Part shown: positions 25,805-34,256 of the stretch, in pieces
Position numbering within the stretch: the first letter of the stretch is position 1
Layout: each line of letters starts with the position of its first letter
From: Variovorax dokdonensis
GTDB taxonomy: Bacteria; Pseudomonadota; Gammaproteobacteria; Burkholderiales; Burkholderiaceae_C
Direction: 5' to 3'
Length of the DNA: 64,000 nucleotides
NCBI RefSeq assembly: GCF_030316895.1
Contig: NZ_JASZYV010000002.1
Coordinates: 186,001 to 250,000, forward strand
Notes under the pieces: model-generated
Database searches by the model: none
Told to the model about the DNA's origin: nothing
Seen by the model: the letters and a program-made list of their open reading frames with translations, nothing else
Made by a program: the position numbers and the translations under genes

Positions 25805-26323
25805 TTATGCGAGCGTGCCCTTGGCGCTGGCAGCGTCGGAGGCGTTGGCGCGTGCGCACGCCACCTTGTGCAGCAGCTCGGCCAGGATCGCCTGCTCGCC
25901 AGGGCTGAGCGCGAGCGCGGCGTTTTCCGTCGCAAGGATCTGGTCGGTGGCCTGGCGGACCAGCACCGAGCCTTCCGGCGTCACCGAAAGCACCTGCGAT
26001 CGGCGGTCGCTGTCGCTCGTGGTGCGTGCCAGCAGGGCGCGTGCTTCGAGCCGGTCGACCACGGCCGTGATGTGCGGCGGCGTGACCGACAAGGCCCGCG
26101 CAATGCGCGCCAGCGAGCTGCCCGGGTTCTCGGCGACCAGCGTGAGCACCGTGTACTCGACGGGGCGCAGCGCCAGCGGCTGCTCCACCACGCGCCGAAA
26201 AATGCTGTCCGTCACGATCGTCGCCTGCGCCAGCTGGTAGCCGAGCACCCGCTTCAGGCGCGCCTCGTCCAGCCTCCCGGCGGGCGTCTTTTCAAAGTCG
26301 GAGCTGCTTCTTCGATGGACCAT
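25805..26323 (-). CDS. MarR-family transcriptional regulator
   Basis: A 172-residue MarR regulator with the start taken at the ATG at 26323 (MVHRRSSS). The winged-helix core is seen as PVEYTVLTLVAENPGSSLARIARALSVTPP followed by HITAVVDRLEARALLAR and the wing D-S-D-R-R. It is divergent from the tannase/feruloyl-esterase gene across 154 bases that contain two inverted repeats. MarR proteins beside such esterases often respond to hydroxycinnamate or hydroxybenzoate derivatives, which is a plausible inference here. Confidence 0.88.
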   Translation of the reverse strand: MVHRRSSSDFEKTPAGRLDEARLKRVLGYQLAQATIVTDSIFRRVVEQPLALRPVEYTVLTLVAENPGSSLARIARALSVTPPHITAVVDRLEARALLARTTSDSDRRSQVLSVTPEGSVLVRQATDQILATENAALALSPGEQAILAELLHKVACARANASDAASAKGTLA

Positions 26324-26369
26324 CGCGCGATTGTGCCCAAGCCCGTTCCCCGCCCGAGTTAATTCACAC

Positions 26370-26387
26370 GATGCACTTTGTTGCATC
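26370..26387. promoter_or_regulatory. Inverted repeat GATGCA-N6-TGCATC, candidate MarR operator
   Basis: Perfect six-base arms separated by CTTTGT, located 47 bases before the marR start and about 90 bases before the esterase start. The size and symmetry fit a MarR dimer site. Confidence 0.45.
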
Positions 26388-26428
26388 CCAGTCCTACAAG
26401 GGTTTATTCCAAGATCAATCAGGAAAAT

Positions 26429-26440
26429 AGTTCAGTAACT
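26429..26440. promoter_or_regulatory. Inverted repeat AGTT-CAGT-AACT, second candidate MarR operator
   Basis: Perfect four-base arms, 37 bases before the esterase ATG. It would overlap the leader or promoter of the esterase gene. Short, so could occur by chance. Confidence 0.3.
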
Positions 26441-26477
26441 TAATCATTCCCGAAAGAGGATGACTAGGAGACTGAAC

Positions 26478-28280
26478 ATGAAATTCCCACAAGGCACCGG
26501 TTTGGTCGCCCTGAGCGCACTGGTGGTGGCGCTGGCGACGGCCTGCGGCGGAAGCAATTCGACCGTGCCTCCCGCCGGTGGCAACAATGGCGGCAGCACG
26601 CCTCCCCCGGGCTCGGGGAGCGCTGATGGCGGCGATGCCGGCGGCCCCGAGCCTTTGCCCCAGCTGGCAGCAGCCCAGCCCGCACCGCTGATCGGCACCT
26701 GCGCCGCGTTGGCCTCCAGCATCGTGGTTCCGGACACCACCATCACCGCCAGCGAGCAGGTGGATGCGGGCGTCCTGACCGTTGCAGGCACGTCGGTGCC
26801 AGCGCACTGCAAGGTCACCGGCCGCATGCTGCCGCGCACCGGCCCGATCGATGGCAAGAGCTACGCCATCGGCTTCGAGATGCGGCTGCCGATTCAATGG
26901 AACGGGCGTTTCTTCTATCAGGCCAATGGCGGCATCGACGGCAGCGTGGTCACGGCCACCGGTGGTGTCGGCGGTGGCGGTCCTCTTTCGAACGCGCTGC
27001 TGAAAGGCTTTGCGGTCATCAGCTCCGACGCCGGGCACGCCGGCAGCATGGGGCCCTTCTTCGGCATCGATCCGCAGGCACGGCTGGACTACGGCTACCA
27101 GGCGGTGGGCAAGCTCACGCCCATGGCCAAGAAGGCGATCCAGGTGGCCTACGGCAAGGGTCCGGACCGCTCCTACATCGGCGGCTGCTCCAACGGCGGA
27201 CGCCACACCATGGTCGCCGCCGCGCGGTACGCCGACCAGTACGACGGCTTCCTGGTGGGCGATCCGGGCTTCCGTCTGCCGCTGGCGGCCATCGCGAACA
27301 TTAAGGGCGCCCAGACCTACGTGGCGCTGTCGCCCACGCCCAACGTGCCGGCCGACGGCTTCACGCAGCCGGAGCGCAAGCTCGTCTCGGACGCCGTGCT
27401 CGCCAAGTGCGACGCGCTCGACGGTGTGGCCGACGGCATGGTCAACGACACGCAGGCCTGCCGCGTGGCGTTCAAGCTCGACCGCGACGTGCCCACGTGC
27501 ACCGGCGCGCGCGACGGCACCTGCCTGAGCCCCGCGCAGAAGACGTCCATCCAGCAACTCTTCGACGGCGCGACGACCAGCACCGGCAAGCGCATCTATT
27601 CGAGCTTTCCGTTCGACGCGGGCCTGGCCACCAGCGGCTGGGCGGGCTGGAAGTTCAACAATTCGCTCAACCTGGATTCGGGCGCGGTGGGGCTGATCTG
27701 GCAGGTGCCGCCGGAAGATCCGGCCACGTTCAACGGACCCAACTTCACCTTGACCGGCAACGTGGACACCATGCTGGCCAAGGTCAATGCCACCGATGCC
27801 ACGTACACCGAGAGCGCCATGTCCTTCATGACGCCGCCGGATGCCGCCAACCTGTCGACCCTGAAGATGCGCGGCGCCAAGATGGTGGTCTACCACGGCA
27901 CCAGCGACCCGATCTTCTCGAGCGACGACACGCAGCGCTGGTACGACGAACTGCGCGCGGCCAACGACGATGACGCGTCCAACTTCGCCCGCTACTTCGC
28001 GGTGCCCGGCATGAACCACTGCTCCGGCGGCCCGGCCACCGACCAGTTCGACATGCTCGAGCCGCTGGTGGCGTGGGTGGAGCAGGGCAAGGCGCCGGCT
28101 TCAGTCACTGCCAGCGCACGGGGCACGGGCAACGCCGGCGGCGTCAACGCCGACCTGCCCGCGGCCTGGGCCGCCGACCGCACGCGCCCGCTGTGCCCCT
28201 ATCCGCAGGTGGCGCGCTATTCGGGCAGCGGCGACATCGAGAAGGCGGCCAGCTTCAAGTGCGTGGACGCGGGCGGATAG
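26478..28280 (+). CDS. Tannase/feruloyl esterase family lipoprotein
   Basis: A 600-residue enzyme of the tannase/feruloyl esterase family (which also contains MHETase), releasing phenolic acids from esters. The ATG at 26478 follows AGGAG at seven bases. A lipoprotein signal ends LVVALATAC, followed by a Gly/Ser/Pro linker to about residue 55, so it is anchored in an envelope membrane. The catalytic serine lies in GGCSNGGRH (C237-S238) and the histidine in GMNHCSGGP (H514-C515), preserving the CS-D-HC disulfide arrangement. CDALDGVADGMVND near residue 312 is the calcium-binding loop. It is divergent from marR and precedes the gentisate genes, which could use aromatic acids it liberates. Confidence 0.92.
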   Translation: MKFPQGTGLVALSALVVALATACGGSNSTVPPAGGNNGGSTPPPGSGSADGGDAGGPEPLPQLAAAQPAPLIGTCAALASSIVVPDTTITASEQVDAGVLTVAGTSVPAHCKVTGRMLPRTGPIDGKSYAIGFEMRLPIQWNGRFFYQANGGIDGSVVTATGGVGGGGPLSNALLKGFAVISSDAGHAGSMGPFFGIDPQARLDYGYQAVGKLTPMAKKAIQVAYGKGPDRSYIGGCSNGGRHTMVAAARYADQYDGFLVGDPGFRLPLAAIANIKGAQTYVALSPTPNVPADGFTQPERKLVSDAVLAKCDALDGVADGMVNDTQACRVAFKLDRDVPTCTGARDGTCLSPAQKTSIQQLFDGATTSTGKRIYSSFPFDAGLATSGWAGWKFNNSLNLDSGAVGLIWQVPPEDPATFNGPNFTLTGNVDTMLAKVNATDATYTESAMSFMTPPDAANLSTLKMRGAKMVVYHGTSDPIFSSDDTQRWYDELRAANDDDASNFARYFAVPGMNHCSGGPATDQFDMLEPLVAWVEQGKAPASVTASARGTGNAGGVNADLPAAWAADRTRPLCPYPQVARYSGSGDIEKAASFKCVDAGG

Positions 28281-28328
28281 CCCCGCTTCGCAGAACTTGC
28301 ATCGAGAGGGCGGCGCGGCGCAGCCTGT

Positions 28329-29237
28329 TCAGGCTGCCGGCGACCGCCCGCCGAACAGCTGCGCCATCGTCCTGCGCAGCCAGATGTTCCCGTCGTCCGC
28401 ATGAAAGCGCGCATGCCAGTGCTGCTTGACGGCATAGTGCGGCAGCGCGAAGGGTGGCTCCACCAGCTTCACCGGCTCCTGAGTGGCCAGCACCTCGCCC
28501 AGGATGCGCGGCACGATCACCACCAGTTCGGTCTGCGCCACGATCCGCGCCACGCCCAGGAAGCTGGACAGCCGCACCGCCACCTTGCGCGTCACGCCGG
28601 CCTTCGCGATGGTCTTGTCGACGATGGCGTGGCCGGTGCCCGATGAGGCCACCGTTGCATGCGACTCGGCGGCGAAACCCTTCTTGCTGAGCTTGAGGCC
28701 GATGCGCGGATGGTCCTTGGCCACCAGGCAGACGAAGTTCTGGCGGAACAGCGTCTGCCCATAGAAGCCCGCATCAAGCTGCGGCATGAAGCCTACCGCC
28801 AGATCGACCTCGCCGTCTTCGAGCCGCCGCGCACTGGAGGCCGAGACGATCTCGGTCTCGATCTGCACGCCCGGTGCGTTCAGCTGCAGATGCGCAAGCA
28901 GCCGCGGCAGCAGTACCACTTCGCTGATGTCGGTCAGACAGATGCGGAACCGCCGCGTCGCGCGCGCCGGCTCGAAGGCTTCGCGCCCGGCCAATGCCAG
29001 CTCGAGATGACCGAGCGCCTCGCGCAGGCGCGGCTGGATCTTCTGCGCGTAGGGCGTAGGCTGCATGCCGATGGCAGTGCGCTCGAACAGGCGGTCGCCG
29101 AAGTGCGTGCGCAGCTTGTTCAGGGCCGTGCTGGCCGCGGCCTGCGCCATGCCGAGCTGATCGGCCGCCTTGCTGACGCTGGCGGTGGCATACACCGCAT
29201 CGAACACCTTCAACCACTCCAGATCCAGCTTGGCCAT
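28329..29237 (-). CDS. LysR-family transcriptional regulator of the gentisate genes
   Basis: A 302-residue LysR regulator. The ATG at 29237 gives [20 protein letters not shown]. The winged helix occupies residues 5-65 ([40 protein letters not shown]) and the effector-binding domain about 95-295. It is divergent from the fumarylpyruvate hydrolase gene across 85 bases that hold a T-N11-A palindrome, the standard layout for a LysR activator of the adjacent operon. The inducer is likely gentisate or a close derivative, by inference from context. Confidence 0.9.
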   Translation of the reverse strand: MAKLDLEWLKVFDAVYATASVSKAADQLGMAQAAASTALNKLRTHFGDRLFERTAIGMQPTPYAQKIQPRLREALGHLELALAGREAFEPARATRRFRICLTDISEVVLLPRLLAHLQLNAPGVQIETEIVSASSARRLEDGEVDLAVGFMPQLDAGFYGQTLFRQNFVCLVAKDHPRIGLKLSKKGFAAESHATVASSGTGHAIVDKTIAKAGVTRKVAVRLSSFLGVARIVAQTELVVIVPRILGEVLATQEPVKLVEPPFALPHYAVKQHWHARFHADDGNIWLRRTMAQLFGGRSPAA

Positions 29238-29249
29238 GAGCGCACCAAC

Positions 29250-29266
29250 TATCGAAAAACACGATA
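29250..29266. promoter_or_regulatory. LysR-type box TATCG-N7-CGATA
   Basis: A perfect inverted repeat with AAAAACA in the middle, containing the T-N11-A pattern of LysR sites. It lies 12 bases from the lysR start and 56 bases before the chosen ATG of the fumarylpyruvate hydrolase gene. An alternative hydrolase ATG at 29236 would place the box inside the coding region and is therefore disfavoured. Confidence 0.6.
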
Positions 29267-29322
29267 CGAAGTATGCAGCTACGGCGCTTGATCCAATAGT
29301 GGCGGCCAAAGACACTCCCGGC

Positions 29323-30024
29323 ATGCCTGCCTATCTCTGGACCCCGCCCGCCGTGGCTTCGCTGCCCGTTCGTGGCAAGACCGAACGCCTGCCCGTCAAC
29401 CGCCTTTTCTTCGTCGGCCGCAACTACCACGCGCATGCGGTGGAAATGGGGCGCCCGGTGGACAAGGCCGCCGAGTCGCCGTTCTATTTCACCAAGAGCA
29501 TCACCACGCTGGTCGAGTCCGGCGCCACCGTCGCCTATCCGCCGGCCACGCAGGACTTCCAGTTCGAGATGGAGCTGGTGCTGGCCATCGGCGAGCCCGG
29601 CTTCGAGGTCCGCCGGGCCGATGCGCATCGCCTGGTGTTCGGCTATGCCTGCGGCCTGGACACGACGCGTCGCGATCTGCAACTGGCCGCGCGCGACAAG
29701 GGCCGACCCTGGGACCTGGGCAAGGACGTGGAGCAGTCGTCCGTGGTGTCGGAGATCGTGCCGATGCCCGGCAAGCTGCTGACCGAGGGCGAATTGGCGC
29801 TGTCGGTGAATGGTGAGACCCGGCAGAAGTCCGACTTGTCGCGCCTGATCTGGAATATCGCCGAGCTGATCGAAGACCTGTCGAAGTTCTATCACCTGCA
29901 GCCGGGCGACCTGATCTTCACCGGCACGCCCGAAGGTGTCGGTGCGGTCAAGGCGGGCGACCGCATCGATGGCCATGTGCAGGGCGTGGGCGAGATTTCG
30001 CTGGCCATCGGCCCCGCGCAATGA
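29323..30024 (+). CDS. Fumarylpyruvate hydrolase (FAH family)
   Basis: A 233-residue fumarylacetoacetate-hydrolase-family enzyme that in gentisate pathways splits fumarylpyruvate into fumarate and pyruvate. The start at 29323 (MPAYLWTPP) leaves room for the divergent promoter. The fold signatures are [16 protein letters not shown] near residue 30, metal-binding [10 protein letters not shown] near 85, [14 protein letters not shown] near 110 and the C-terminal [20 protein letters not shown]. It precedes the gentisate dioxygenase by 60 bases. Maleylpyruvate isomerase is not in the window, so a non-isomerising or externally encoded step is implied. Confidence 0.88.
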   Translation: MPAYLWTPPAVASLPVRGKTERLPVNRLFFVGRNYHAHAVEMGRPVDKAAESPFYFTKSITTLVESGATVAYPPATQDFQFEMELVLAIGEPGFEVRRADAHRLVFGYACGLDTTRRDLQLAARDKGRPWDLGKDVEQSSVVSEIVPMPGKLLTEGELALSVNGETRQKSDLSRLIWNIAELIEDLSKFYHLQPGDLIFTGTPEGVGAVKAGDRIDGHVQGVGEISLAIGPAQ

Positions 30025-30084
30025 TGTGAAAGCCGCGCGCACAAGCGGCACGTGAACCACAGAGACAAGCCCAAGGACACCGCC

Positions 30085-31242
30085 ATGAATGCCACCACTG
30101 CCGTTGTCGATGCCGTGCCGTCGCCCGTTCGCCTGAAGGCCGTGGCCGGTCCGGGGCAGCCCGAGCCCACGCCCGCGCTGGAGCAACTCTATCGCGCCTT
30201 CGAAAGCGAGATGCTGGTGCCGCTGTGGACCGAGATCGGCGGCCTGATGCCGTCGCATCCGCGCAGCCAGGCGGCTGCACACCTGTGGCGATGGTCGCGT
30301 CTGAAGGATCTGGCGGCCGAGGCCGGCCGCATCGTGCCGGTGGGCCGCGGAGGCGAACGCCGGGCCATCGCGCTGGCCAATCCCGCGCTGGGCGGGCGGC
30401 CCTACGCCACGCCCACCCTCTGGGCCGCGATCCAGTACCTGATGCCGGGCGAAGACGCGCCCGAGCATCGGCATTCGCAGCATGCCTTCCGCTTCGTGGT
30501 GGAAGGCGAGGGCGTGTGGACCGTGGTCAACGGCGACGCGGTGCGCATGTCGCGCGGTGACTTCCTTCCGCAGGCCGGCTGGAACATGCATGCCCATCAC
30601 AACGCAGCCACCGAGCCGATGGCCTGGATCGACGGGCTGGACATTCCCTTCGCCTACTACACCGAGTCGCAGTTCTTCGAGCACGGGCGCAACGCCATTG
30701 ATCAGGCCGAGCGCGGCACGCCCGAGCGCTCGGTCTCCGAGCGGCTCTGGGGGCATCCGGGGCTTCGGCCCCTGTCGCAGCCCGACGCGCCGCAGGCCAC
30801 GCCGCTATTGGCCTATCGCTGGGCCGACACCGATCGTGCGCTTGGCGATCAGCTCGCATTGGAAGAAGAAGGCCATGCCGCCGGGCAGGGCGCCACGCTC
30901 AGCCCCGGCCATGCGGCGGTGCGCTACACCAACCCCGCCACCGGGCGCGACGTGCTGCCCACCATCCGCGCCGAGATGCACAGGGTGCGCGCCGGTGCCC
31001 GCACGCGCAGCACGCGCGAAGTGGGCTCGTCCGTGTGGCAGGTGTTCGATGGCGAAGGCAGCGTGCAGGTGGGCGAGCGGCAGTGGGCCGTGTCGCGCGG
31101 CGATCTGTTCGTGGTGCCGTCGTGGCAGCCGTTGCGCTTGCAGGCGGCGGCCGGCACGCAGAGCCTGGACCTGTTCCGCTTTTGCGACGCGCCCATCTTC
31201 GAGGCGCTGCACCAGCATCGCGTGCAGGTCGATCCCGACTGA
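30085..31242 (+). CDS. Gentisate 1,2-dioxygenase
   Basis: A 385-residue bicupin dioxygenase that cleaves gentisate to maleylpyruvate with Fe(II). The ATG at 30085 is chosen over an in-frame GTG 33 bases upstream because it gives the usual length. The N-terminal cupin carries the iron-binding H-x-H in APEHRHSQHAFRFVVEGEG, with a later histidine in GWNMHAHHN. The C-terminal cupin (VWQVFDGEGSVQVGER to LFVVPSWQPLRL) has lost metal ligands, as is normal. It lies between the hydrolase and a Bug receptor in one operon. Confidence 0.93.
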   Translation: MNATTAVVDAVPSPVRLKAVAGPGQPEPTPALEQLYRAFESEMLVPLWTEIGGLMPSHPRSQAAAHLWRWSRLKDLAAEAGRIVPVGRGGERRAIALANPALGGRPYATPTLWAAIQYLMPGEDAPEHRHSQHAFRFVVEGEGVWTVVNGDAVRMSRGDFLPQAGWNMHAHHNAATEPMAWIDGLDIPFAYYTESQFFEHGRNAIDQAERGTPERSVSERLWGHPGLRPLSQPDAPQATPLLAYRWADTDRALGDQLALEEEGHAAGQGATLSPGHAAVRYTNPATGRDVLPTIRAEMHRVRAGARTRSTREVGSSVWQVFDGEGSVQVGERQWAVSRGDLFVVPSWQPLRLQAAAGTQSLDLFRFCDAPIFEALHQHRVQVDPD

Positions 31243-31280
31243 GCACGGCATCCATTCCAACCAACGACCGGAGACATACC

Positions 31281-32261
31281 TTGATTCGTCGCTCGACCCT
31301 GCTGGCCGCCCTCGGCCTCGCACTGCCGCTTGCCGCCTTCGCCCAGCAGGCGGCGCCGGCCTATCCGACGCGCGCCGTCAACGTCGTCACGCCCTTTGCG
31401 GCCGGCAGCGGGCCGGATGCCGTGCTTCGGATGGTGGGCGAGAAGCTCGGCCGCCTCTGGGGGCAGCCCGTGACCATCGACAACAAGCCCGGCGGCGGCG
31501 GCTTCATTGCCATCGAGCAGGCGCGCCGCGCCACGCCTGACGGCTACACCCTGCTCCAGCTGGACAGCGAGCACATCGCCGCGCTGCCGCACCTGTACAA
31601 GTCGAAGAACTTCAACACGCTGGACCATTTCGATCCGGTGGCGCCGTTGTTCCGCACGCCCTTTTTCGTGGCGGTGAGTAGCCAGTCCAAGTGGAACAGC
31701 ATGAGCGACCTGATCGCTGCGGCCAAGGCCAAGCCGGGGCAGGTCAACTACGGCTCGTGGGGCGTGGGCAGTCCCGGCCACCTGGGTGGACAACAGCTCG
31801 ACGCGTTGGCCGGCGTGCAGATGAACCACGTGCCCTTCCGCGAGGTGTCGCAGCTCTACGCGAACGTCGGCACCGGTGAGGTGGACTGGGCCTTCGCCAG
31901 CATTCCGTCGAGCCAGGGCATCTACAAGGCAGGCAAGCTCAAGTACATCGCGGTGGCCACCAGACAGCGCGTGCCGCAGATGCCCGACGTGCCCACCATG
32001 GCGGAGGCGGGCGGGCCGGCGGACCTGGAAGTGAACTCCTTCGTCTCGCTGCTCGCGCCCAAGGGCCTGCCGCCGGCGCTGGCTGCAAAGATCAACGCGG
32101 ACGTGGCCAAGGTCATTGCCGACCCCGAGATCCGCTCGCGCTTCGACACCTTCGCCTTCGAGCCGCTGGCCTGGTCGCCGCAAGAGATCCGCGCCCAGGC
32201 GCAGGCCAAGTCGAAGGTCTACGGCGAGTTGGTCAAGCGCGGCAACATCAGCCTGGACTGA
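31281..32261 (+). CDS. Bug/TctC-family substrate-binding protein of the gentisate operon
   Basis: A 326-residue periplasmic binding protein starting at a TTG (31281) with GGAGA seven bases upstream; no ATG or GTG gives a signal peptide. Residues 1-23 form the signal (STLLAALGLALPLAAFAQQ), followed by AYPTRAVNVVTPFAAGSGPD and IDNKPGGGGFIAI, the Bug landmarks. It is 38 bases after the gentisate dioxygenase and so probably captures gentisate, a hydroxybenzoate or a precursor, by inference. No transporter membrane genes are adjacent. Confidence 0.88.
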   Translation: MIRRSTLLAALGLALPLAAFAQQAAPAYPTRAVNVVTPFAAGSGPDAVLRMVGEKLGRLWGQPVTIDNKPGGGGFIAIEQARRATPDGYTLLQLDSEHIAALPHLYKSKNFNTLDHFDPVAPLFRTPFFVAVSSQSKWNSMSDLIAAAKAKPGQVNYGSWGVGSPGHLGGQQLDALAGVQMNHVPFREVSQLYANVGTGEVDWAFASIPSSQGIYKAGKLKYIAVATRQRVPQMPDVPTMAEAGGPADLEVNSFVSLLAPKGLPPALAAKINADVAKVIADPEIRSRFDTFAFEPLAWSPQEIRAQAQAKSKVYGELVKRGNISLD

Positions 32262-32283
32262 GGCGCCGCGCCTCGGTGCGGCC

Positions 32284-33672
32284 TCAGCCCTTGTCGGACT
32301 TGCCGGCCGCGTTCGCAAGCTTGCTCAGCATGCGGTCGACCATCCACGGTCTGCGGCCATCGTCCTCCGCCTGCTCCTTTCGCCGGATCGCGTTGCGAAC
32401 CACGATCGAGCCGACGTAGCGCATGGGCTCGGGCGGGAACTGGCCCAGCGGCCCCCGGACAATGGGACTGCGCGTCCAGGCGTTGTCGAGATCGAGCAGC
32501 AGGGACGAGAGAATCTGGCCGCCCATGTAGCTCGGCCCGACGCCATTGCCGGAGTACCCGAAGCCGTAGTAGATGTGGGGCTGCCCTTCGTAGCGGCCGA
32601 AGAACGGAAAGCCGGTCACCGATCGGTCTGACGGGCCGTTCCAGCTGGCGGTGATGGGCGTGTTCGCCAGCGCCGGGAAGAAATCGCGCAGCGCATGCGT
32701 CAACTGCTCTTCGTAGGGCGAGCGCTGGTCGAAGATCGGTGCCACGCGTCCGCGCCAGGCGAAGGTGTTTCCCCCCTTGCCCAGCATGAGGCGGCCATCG
32801 GCGGTGCTGCGGTAGTAGTAGACGAAGGTGCGCGAGTCGAGCACCGAGACGCCGTCGACCAGGCCGCTTTGGCGCAGCAGGTCGGGGCAGCGTTCGGTGA
32901 TGACCATGTCGCTGGAGACGATGGCGATGCTGCGCTCGAACTGCGGAAAGGCGCTGGCCATCCAAGCGTTCATGGCGAGCACGAGCTTGCGCGCACGCAC
33001 GCTGCCCGCTGGCGTGCGCACCTGCGCGGGCGGCCCCGGGACAAAGTCGACCATCGGCGTTCGCTCGTGGATGCGAATGCCCATCTCCAGGGCAACCCGC
33101 CTCAGGCCGCGCACCAGCTTGCCCGGATGCACCGTGGCCGCATGCGGCGAGTACACGCCAGCCAGGTTGCGGGCGGAGCCGGAGCGGCGAGCGACTTCGT
33201 CGGCCGGCAAATCGCGGTACGAGTGGATGCCGCGCGCTTCCAGCGCCCGCATCACGGGCGCCATGGTGCCGATCTGCGCTTGCGACGTCGCGGTGTAGAG
33301 CGTGCCGTCCATGCGCAGTTCGGCATCGATGCCATGGGCCTTGCAGAAGGCGGCGATGTGGCCCACGGCGTCTTCCGAGGCCTTGACCATGCGCACGGCC
33401 TCCGCCTCGCCGAACAGGCGCTCCAAGGTGAAGTACTTGGCCGACCAGGTCAGCAGGCAGCCACCGTTGCGCCCGCTGGCGCCGGCACCGCAAAGGTCGC
33501 TTTCGAGGATGACGATGTCCAGCTCGGGCGACTGCTGCTTGGCCTGAATGGCCGTCCACAAGCCCGTGAAGCCGCCGCCGATGATGCACACGTCGGCCTG
33601 CGTGTCGCCTTGCAGTGCGGGCGCAAGCTCGCCGCCGTCAAACAACGCCTGCTCGATCCAGAATGGACGCAT
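32284..33672 (-). CDS. FAD-dependent amine oxidase (DAO family) of the phosphonate operon
   Basis: A 462-residue DAO-fold oxidoreductase. The dinucleotide-binding motif CIIGGGFTGLWTAIQ is near residue 30, followed by LESDLCGAGASGRNGGCLL, and the C-terminal FAD contact region reads IYYGFGYSGNGVGPSYMGGQI. It is the last gene of the minus-strand phosphonate operon, six bases after the HD-domain gene. FAD oxidases in AEP operons have been reported to act on N-methylated AEP, giving phosphonoacetaldehyde. That function would suit this position, but the substrate is an inference and glycine/sarcosine-like amines cannot be excluded. Confidence 0.82.
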   Translation of the reverse strand: MRPFWIEQALFDGGELAPALQGDTQADVCIIGGGFTGLWTAIQAKQQSPELDIVILESDLCGAGASGRNGGCLLTWSAKYFTLERLFGEAEAVRMVKASEDAVGHIAAFCKAHGIDAELRMDGTLYTATSQAQIGTMAPVMRALEARGIHSYRDLPADEVARRSGSARNLAGVYSPHAATVHPGKLVRGLRRVALEMGIRIHERTPMVDFVPGPPAQVRTPAGSVRARKLVLAMNAWMASAFPQFERSIAIVSSDMVITERCPDLLRQSGLVDGVSVLDSRTFVYYYRSTADGRLMLGKGGNTFAWRGRVAPIFDQRSPYEEQLTHALRDFFPALANTPITASWNGPSDRSVTGFPFFGRYEGQPHIYYGFGYSGNGVGPSYMGGQILSSLLLDLDNAWTRSPIVRGPLGQFPPEPMRYVGSIVVRNAIRRKEQAEDDGRRPWMVDRMLSKLANAAGKSDKG

Positions 33673-33678
33673 GACCGC

Positions 33679-34251
33679 TCAGCCGGCTTGGCGCGCCAGA
33701 TGGTGCTCGCGGGCGGCCAGGCCAAGGTGCCGCGCGAAATGCGCAAGGCCGGGTACCGCCATGCCGGCCATCTTCGCCGTGTCGTCCCAGCGACGCAGCC
33801 GCACCGCGTCCAGTGCGAAGGGCTTGGCTTCGAAGTCGCTGGCCTGGGCCGCATCGAACACGCCGCCTTGCAACTGCAGGCTGCGCTTCGAATCCACGGA
33901 GAGCGCATCGTGATAGGCCGGCTCGCGGGCACAGAGGAATCGCTTGGCGTCGACGTGCAGCCGGATCGGCTCCAACGTGGCCGCACCGAACAGGCCACGC
34001 AGGAAGGGCAGGCATCGGTACTGGTGCACGTCGTCCAGGCCCTTCATGGAAGGCGTGTCGCCGAAGTCGTGCAACAGGTGGCCGATGTCGTGAAGCAGCG
34101 CCGCGCTGATGAGCGCACTGCTGGCGCCTTCCTGTTCGGCCAGGTGTGCCGATTGCAGGGCGTGCTCGAGCTGGGTCACGGGTTCGCCGTCGTACTGCTC
34201 GTGGCCCCTGGTTTCGAGGAGTTCAACAATGTCTGGAAGGGTGAGGCTCAT
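33679..34251 (-). CDS. HD-domain protein of phosphonate operons (PhnZ-like diiron oxygenase relative)
   Basis: A 190-residue HD-domain protein. Metal-ligand residues are visible as H in LEHALQSAHLAEQ and the H-D of ALLHDIGHLLHDFG (about residue 52), with later H and D residues. The family is known from phosphonate operons. Its relative PhnZ oxidatively cleaves (R)-1-hydroxy-2-aminoethylphosphonate to glycine and phosphate. The 2-oxoglutarate-dependent hydroxylase that normally feeds PhnZ is not in this window. The gene starts five bases after the phnY stop and six bases before the FAD oxidase, so it is firmly in the operon. A clean-up role on hydroxylated AEP is plausible but unproved. Confidence 0.82.
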   Translation of the reverse strand: MSLTLPDIVELLETRGHEQYDGEPVTQLEHALQSAHLAEQEGASSALISAALLHDIGHLLHDFGDTPSMKGLDDVHQYRCLPFLRGLFGAATLEPIRLHVDAKRFLCAREPAYHDALSVDSKRSLQLQGGVFDAAQASDFEAKPFALDAVRLRRWDDTAKMAGMAVPGLAHFARHLGLAAREHHLARQAG

Positions 34252-34256
34252 GGGGC

